From the NCBI GenBank assembly GCA_020205615.1, contig CM035171.1, forward strand, positions 123,818,893 to 123,882,892: a stretch of 64,000 bases of DNA. The letters run 5' to 3'. The notes under the pieces were generated by a model. That model did not search any database, had not been told where the DNA came from, and worked only from the letters and a program-made list of their open reading frames with translations. Positions 61,101 through 64,000 of this stretch are shown one piece after another; position 1 is the stretch's first letter; each line of letters starts with the position of its first letter. The position numbers were made by a program, and so were the translations under genes. The DNA comes from Panax quinquefolius (Eukaryota > Streptophyta > Magnoliopsida > Apiales > Araliaceae).

Positions 61101-63629
61101 GCGATATTAATTTTAAAAGACTACATTTTATATAAAAGACTACATTTCCTATAAAGAACTATATTTTCCTATAAAAGACTACATTTCCTATAAAGGACTA
61201 TATTTTCCTATAAAATATTATATTTCCTATAAAAGACCACATTTTACTATAAAAGACTACTTTTGCATAAATATTTTTGAATAATAATTATTAGGGAGTT
61301 ATTATTGATATTTTTATTAAAGTGGATATTTTTTTTAGGTGTTCGGAAAATATTTTGTACCAATACCTCTATTTAGTAATAACCTCTCCATTAGAATACA
61401 AATAGTTTGGTCCCATGACTATTCTTAAATAGAGGTTTTACTGTATTAGTAAATAAAATATATTATATTATTAGTAAGAAATATATATTATGATATACAA
61501 TATTAGTACAATACATAACAAAAAAAATATAATACTAATTTATTGTGTTGTATATATAATATTAAATTTTATTTATCATGCATATAACATAATATTAATG
61601 TAAACTACGTGTTGTAGTTTACTATATATATATAGTTATACTGCATTATTCTTTGTGTTGAGTGCTTAGTTTGCTAACAGAACACGTGTCTCATTTACCT
61701 GAATATCATTTACCTGAATAGAATAACATGGGTCACATGTCCTCTTTAACTGGTGGGTCTACGTAGTGGGTAACAAAAATAATTCCCAATGAATAAACAA
61801 AACCAAACAGCAGCAGTCATGAGTCAACAAAGCAGAACCTTATCATATTAAAAAAAATTAGCAGCAAGCAACAGTAATGAGCAGAGAAGATGTGAAGAAG
61901 AGAAGAAAACAAGAAGAAGAAAAGCATACTTGTGTCCTATAAGTCGTCGAACTCGCTCGCCAGAGTCAGTCGAGGACTTGAGGTACTCAATAGTCAATAC
62001 TCACCCAATCTGTCTTAATCTCTGTTTGCTCGACGTAATCGATCAATCGATTGGGTCTGTCTTAATCTCTGTTTTCCTCTTTTCGTTTCTCCCTATGTGA
62101 TGATTGATGAATTGAAGTTCCGAAGTGAGCGATCCATTAGGTTCAATCGATCTTTAGGTTTTTTTTTTACCCAATTAAGTTCCAGGTCGGACCAAACCCG
62201 GTCCAACAAGTCGACCGCTTACCAATATAATCGTCCAAGTCGCTCGACAATCGTCCGAGTCAACGTCTGAGCGCTCGACTATCTGATCTCCCACCAAGTT
62301 GTCCTGCCGCCTTGGAATTCTTTACCGACTTGACGCCTAGTCATCGCCTAGACGACGACTTGATAAGCATGTATTGCACACGTTGCAATGGCTCTCTCTC
62401 ACTTGATGGGTATCTTAAATGTTTTTGGGAGCACGTGGTATGTGCTTTCATTATCCTGAAAAGGGACAACTTAAAAGCACACTAGTGTTATCAAATTCAC
62501 ATAGGGACTGGAGAGCTGTGCTCCATTGAATCTGGGATGAATTTTCCATTATATTCTTGTTTTCTATTGTATTTCCTTTTAAGAGGACTTTGTGGCCTCC
62601 ATCAGCATTATGTTCCATTTTCTTTTCTCGGAAAATTTTCTTCTTTTATCTATAAAAAAAGAATGAACTTCAAAATGTTCCTCTTTTGGTGCATAATTAA
62701 TTTTAGCTGCTTATATTCATTATTTTCTTGCATTTTCCTTTTGCTTGTTGTCTTCTATTGCGTATTGCGTCTAATGTCACTCTAATTGTTCGCCAAGTCT
62801 AATTGTTGCTTTTACTGTCATAATTTTCATACTATCAGTTTTTCTTATGATTTACGTCAAATAAATTCCAGTGCCTGCAAAATTACTTGAGCTGTACATA
62901 GACCTAAGGAGGTCAACTGAAGAACAAGTTCGAGTGAGTACTAGATCTAATGCATATTATCATTTTATTTGTATTTATAAATTATTATTATTATTGTTAT
63001 TATTTTGGTTTTTAGATTTCTGTTTTTTTGTTGCCCTTTTGTTTTGATAACAGTTGACAGGCCATCTTATTAGTTATTTTATTATAGGGGTTTACTGAAC
63101 CATCCTCAAATAAGCTTCTCCCAGATTTGCACCCTATGGAGCAGCATATGTTCACACTAGTACTAGATCTAAATGAGACATTAATATACTCTGATTGGAA
63201 GGTAAAGTTTCTTAGTGTATCAACCATGGATTATCATAATTTATTGATTCCATTCTCTGATGTCTTCTATTTTTGTCTACTCTATATGTGAATTTGTGTG
63301 AATGAAGCGTGACAGAGGCTGGCGAACATTCAAAAGACCTGGCGTTGATGCCTTCTTGGAACATCTAGCCCAATTTTATGAGATCGTAGTGTATGCTGAC
63401 CAGCTGAGTATGGTATGTTGTCATGTTGATCATTCTATGAAATCTTAGTTATTGCCATGCTGTATTACCATTTTCTGGTTCAAGTGTTACTGACAGTATA
63501 TGCCTATATGGCCATGTTGGACATCTGCAGTATGTAGATCCTTCTGTTGATAGATTGGACCCTAAGCACTGCATAAGGTATAGGCTATCAAGAGCTGCAA
63601 CTAAATATCAAGACCAGAAGCATTATCGA
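55157..63629 (+). CDS. TIM50: TIM50, mitochondrial inner-membrane presequence receptor (TIM23 complex), 3' part beyond window
   Basis: Seven coding exons join in frame with GT-AG junctions: 55157-55421, 57546-57634, 60152-60188, 62872-62933, 63088-63201, 63308-63412, 63531-63629. I take ATG 55157 as start. The N-terminus ([20 protein letters not shown]) is basic and lacks acids, like a mitochondrial presequence. A Pro-rich linker follows, then one membrane segment within [18 protein letters not shown]. The FCP1-like domain includes [79 protein letters not shown] and [11 protein letters not shown], closely matching plant TIM50. The FCP1 phosphatase motif DxDx(T/V) appears as DLNET: the second Asp is absent, so phosphatase activity is unlikely. 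TIM50 receives precursor proteins in the intermembrane space and hands them to the TIM23 channel. The C-terminal exons lie past 64000. Confidence 0.95.
55422..57545 (+). other. TIM50 intron, 2.1 kb
   Basis: Starts GTATGAGT and ends TATTTCAG. It has a 13-C homopolymer at 56321-56333 and a G-rich stretch near 56980-57050. The open frames around 56400-56710 have no protein features and lie inside this intron. No transposon ends are recognised. Confidence 0.75.
58313..58960 (-). mobile_element. Complete TRIM (miniature LTR retrotransposon) with TSD TGTTT
   Basis: Two direct repeats of about 235 bp (58313-58547 and 58729-58960) flank 181 bp. On the minus strand each repeat starts TGTAATACCCCAGTCCCACA (5' copy TATAACACCCC) and ends GGGTTGTTTCA. 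Next to the 5' LTR the minus strand reads TGATATCAGAGCC, a Met-tRNA primer site. Before the 3' LTR is a purine-rich AAGTTGGGAAG. Both sides carry the exact 5-bp repeat TGTTT (58308-58312, 58961-58965). With a total of 648 bp and no coding capacity, it fits a TRIM. It lies in the TIM50 intron 57635-60151. Confidence 0.93.
58714..58727 (-). other. Primer binding site of the TRIM
   Basis: Minus strand TATGATATCAGAGC directly after the 5' LTR. It equals the Met-tRNA site TGGTATCAGAGC with one base changed. Confidence 0.85.
59311..59402. mobile_element. Short hAT-like fragment in a TIM50 intron
   Basis: The right side ends GTCTTTTAGAATACTG, closely like the right TIR of the MITE at 3265-3849. The left side has GGAAAACGTCTAGGCCAGGCGG with the same GCC/GGC-type subterminal motifs. 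Only about 90 bp remain and no target duplication is clear, so it is a decayed or deleted relative. Confidence 0.55.
60897..61445. mobile_element. Nested MITE with GTAAAACCTCTATTTAAG-type ends
   Basis: Left end GATAAAACATTTATTTAAGA and right end, reversed, CAGTAAAACCTCTATTTAAG form imperfect inverted repeats. Just inside both ends is GGTCCCA-type sequence (TTTGGTCCCAATTT and TTTGGTCCCATGAC). There is no coding capacity. The 2-8-bp target duplication could not be fixed by eye, so the superfamily is left open. Confidence 0.65.
61118..61262. repeat. Roughly 20-bp tandem repeat, CCTATAAAAGACTACATTT
   Basis: Seven imperfect units of CCTATAAA(A/G)GACTA(C/T)ATTTT inside the nested MITE. A GA dinucleotide run (GAGAGAGAGAG, about 61090) lies just before it. 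Confidence 0.85.
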
Positions 63630-64000
63630 GTATGTTGACTTGCTATGGTATTACTTATCTGTTCTTTTAGTATAAGTTCCCATTGCTACAGCATTCCCTT
63701 TCTGTCTATTGGTTATACCCAACTTCTGTTCCTCACTTCTTTTTACCACACTTTTATTCCGTAGTTGTAACCTCATATTGATAGCAAAACTTATAATACT
63801 GGAAGTTGGTGCCTGTTGCAAGGAAAAGTACGGTGCACACAGTAATTAATCTTTTTAGTTGAGAATTATTCTTTTTGAATAATATATGCGTTTGTTATAA
63901 GTATGAATTACAAAAATAAAATAAGAAAATCTCTGGTTTTAGGGAATATTTTGATGCCAGTCAAATGAATTATTCTTTGTGATTCGGTATTTCATTATTT

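Larger units (their letters stand above)
60665..62371 (+). mobile_element. Complete hAT-type nonautonomous element with TSD TATTGCAC
   Basis: Termini are CATAGTTATCAAGGTGCC (left) and, reversed, CATGCTTATCAAGTCG (right). They are flanked by the exact 8-bp repeat TATTGCAC (60657-60664, 62372-62379). The 1707-bp element has GC-rich ends full of CGAC/GTCG motifs and an AT-rich interior, with no transposase. A second MITE (about 60897-61445) is nested inside. It lies in TIM50 intron 60189-62871, between the exons encoding ALVHSAIVT and [12 protein letters not shown] second copy in the opposite orientation starts the window. Confidence 0.95.

Noticed and set aside
1..64000. tRNA, rRNA or snRNA genes
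   Set aside because: No sequence with a convincing cloverleaf, A/B boxes or rRNA core was seen. The Met-tRNA-like strings are primer binding sites of LTR elements. A tRNA scan would settle this.

Overview
The window is nuclear DNA of a flowering plant, probably a eudicot. It has plant-type genes with many introns, GT-AG splice junctions, AT-rich introns, hAT and MITE elements, a TRIM, and a thick stack of chromodomain-bearing Ty3/gypsy retrotransposons. The species cannot be told from the sequence alone.

Layout. Positions 1-1548 are the ends of hAT-type DNA transposons. Positions 2211-5302 hold the last three coding exons and a 3' UTR exon of a calumenin/reticulocalbin-like EF-hand gene (+ strand), with a complete hAT MITE in one intron. 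Positions 6409-6996 are an intact 195-codon gene for a very acidic protein (- strand). Positions 7560-9600 are a minus-strand transcription unit with a SCAMP-like exon, apparently broken. Positions 9957-10831 are a 441-bp direct duplication.

Positions 10832-53257, about two thirds of the window, are almost entirely LTR retrotransposon. I see two related families, called here Tk1 (LTR about 2.7-2.8 kb) and Tk2 (LTR about 2.55 kb). Both have the terminal sequence TGTAAGACCCC...GGGGCG(C/T)CACA, an initiator-Met-tRNA primer site, gag with CCHC knuckles, protease, RT, RNase H, integrase and a chromodomain. This is the layout of plant chromoviruses, most like the Tekay/Del group. Element A (10832-20306) and element B (20805-30278) are Tk1 copies that share the same deletions of the RT core and RNase H. 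Positions 30290-33121 are two truncated minus-strand LTRs. Element C (Tk2, +, 33122-39917) is joined to the RNase H region of element D (Tk1, +, 39918-44426). D in turn interrupts the integrase of element F (Tk2, -, 44427-53257). A solo Tk1 LTR (-, 49730-52448) with a perfect CTTGT target duplication sits inside the LTR of F. All gag and pol frames are broken, mostly by small indels.

Positions 53387-53590 may be the first exon of a minus-strand gene that element F has entered or cut off. Positions 54757-63629 are the 5' UTR and first seven coding exons of TIM50, a mitochondrial inner-membrane import receptor; the gene runs off the right edge. Its introns carry a complete 648-bp TRIM (TSD TGTTT) and a complete 1.7-kb hAT element (TSD TATTGCAC) with another MITE nested in it.

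The genes are unrelated single-copy housekeeping genes and do not form a pathway. The window is mainly a record of layered transposon insertion. I found no convincing new biochemical system. The most unusual signals are in the LTRs: repeated small hairpin units, a TTACTATTCACGA array, a 58-bp array in Tk2, and a conserved splice-donor plus hairpin block after the TATA box.
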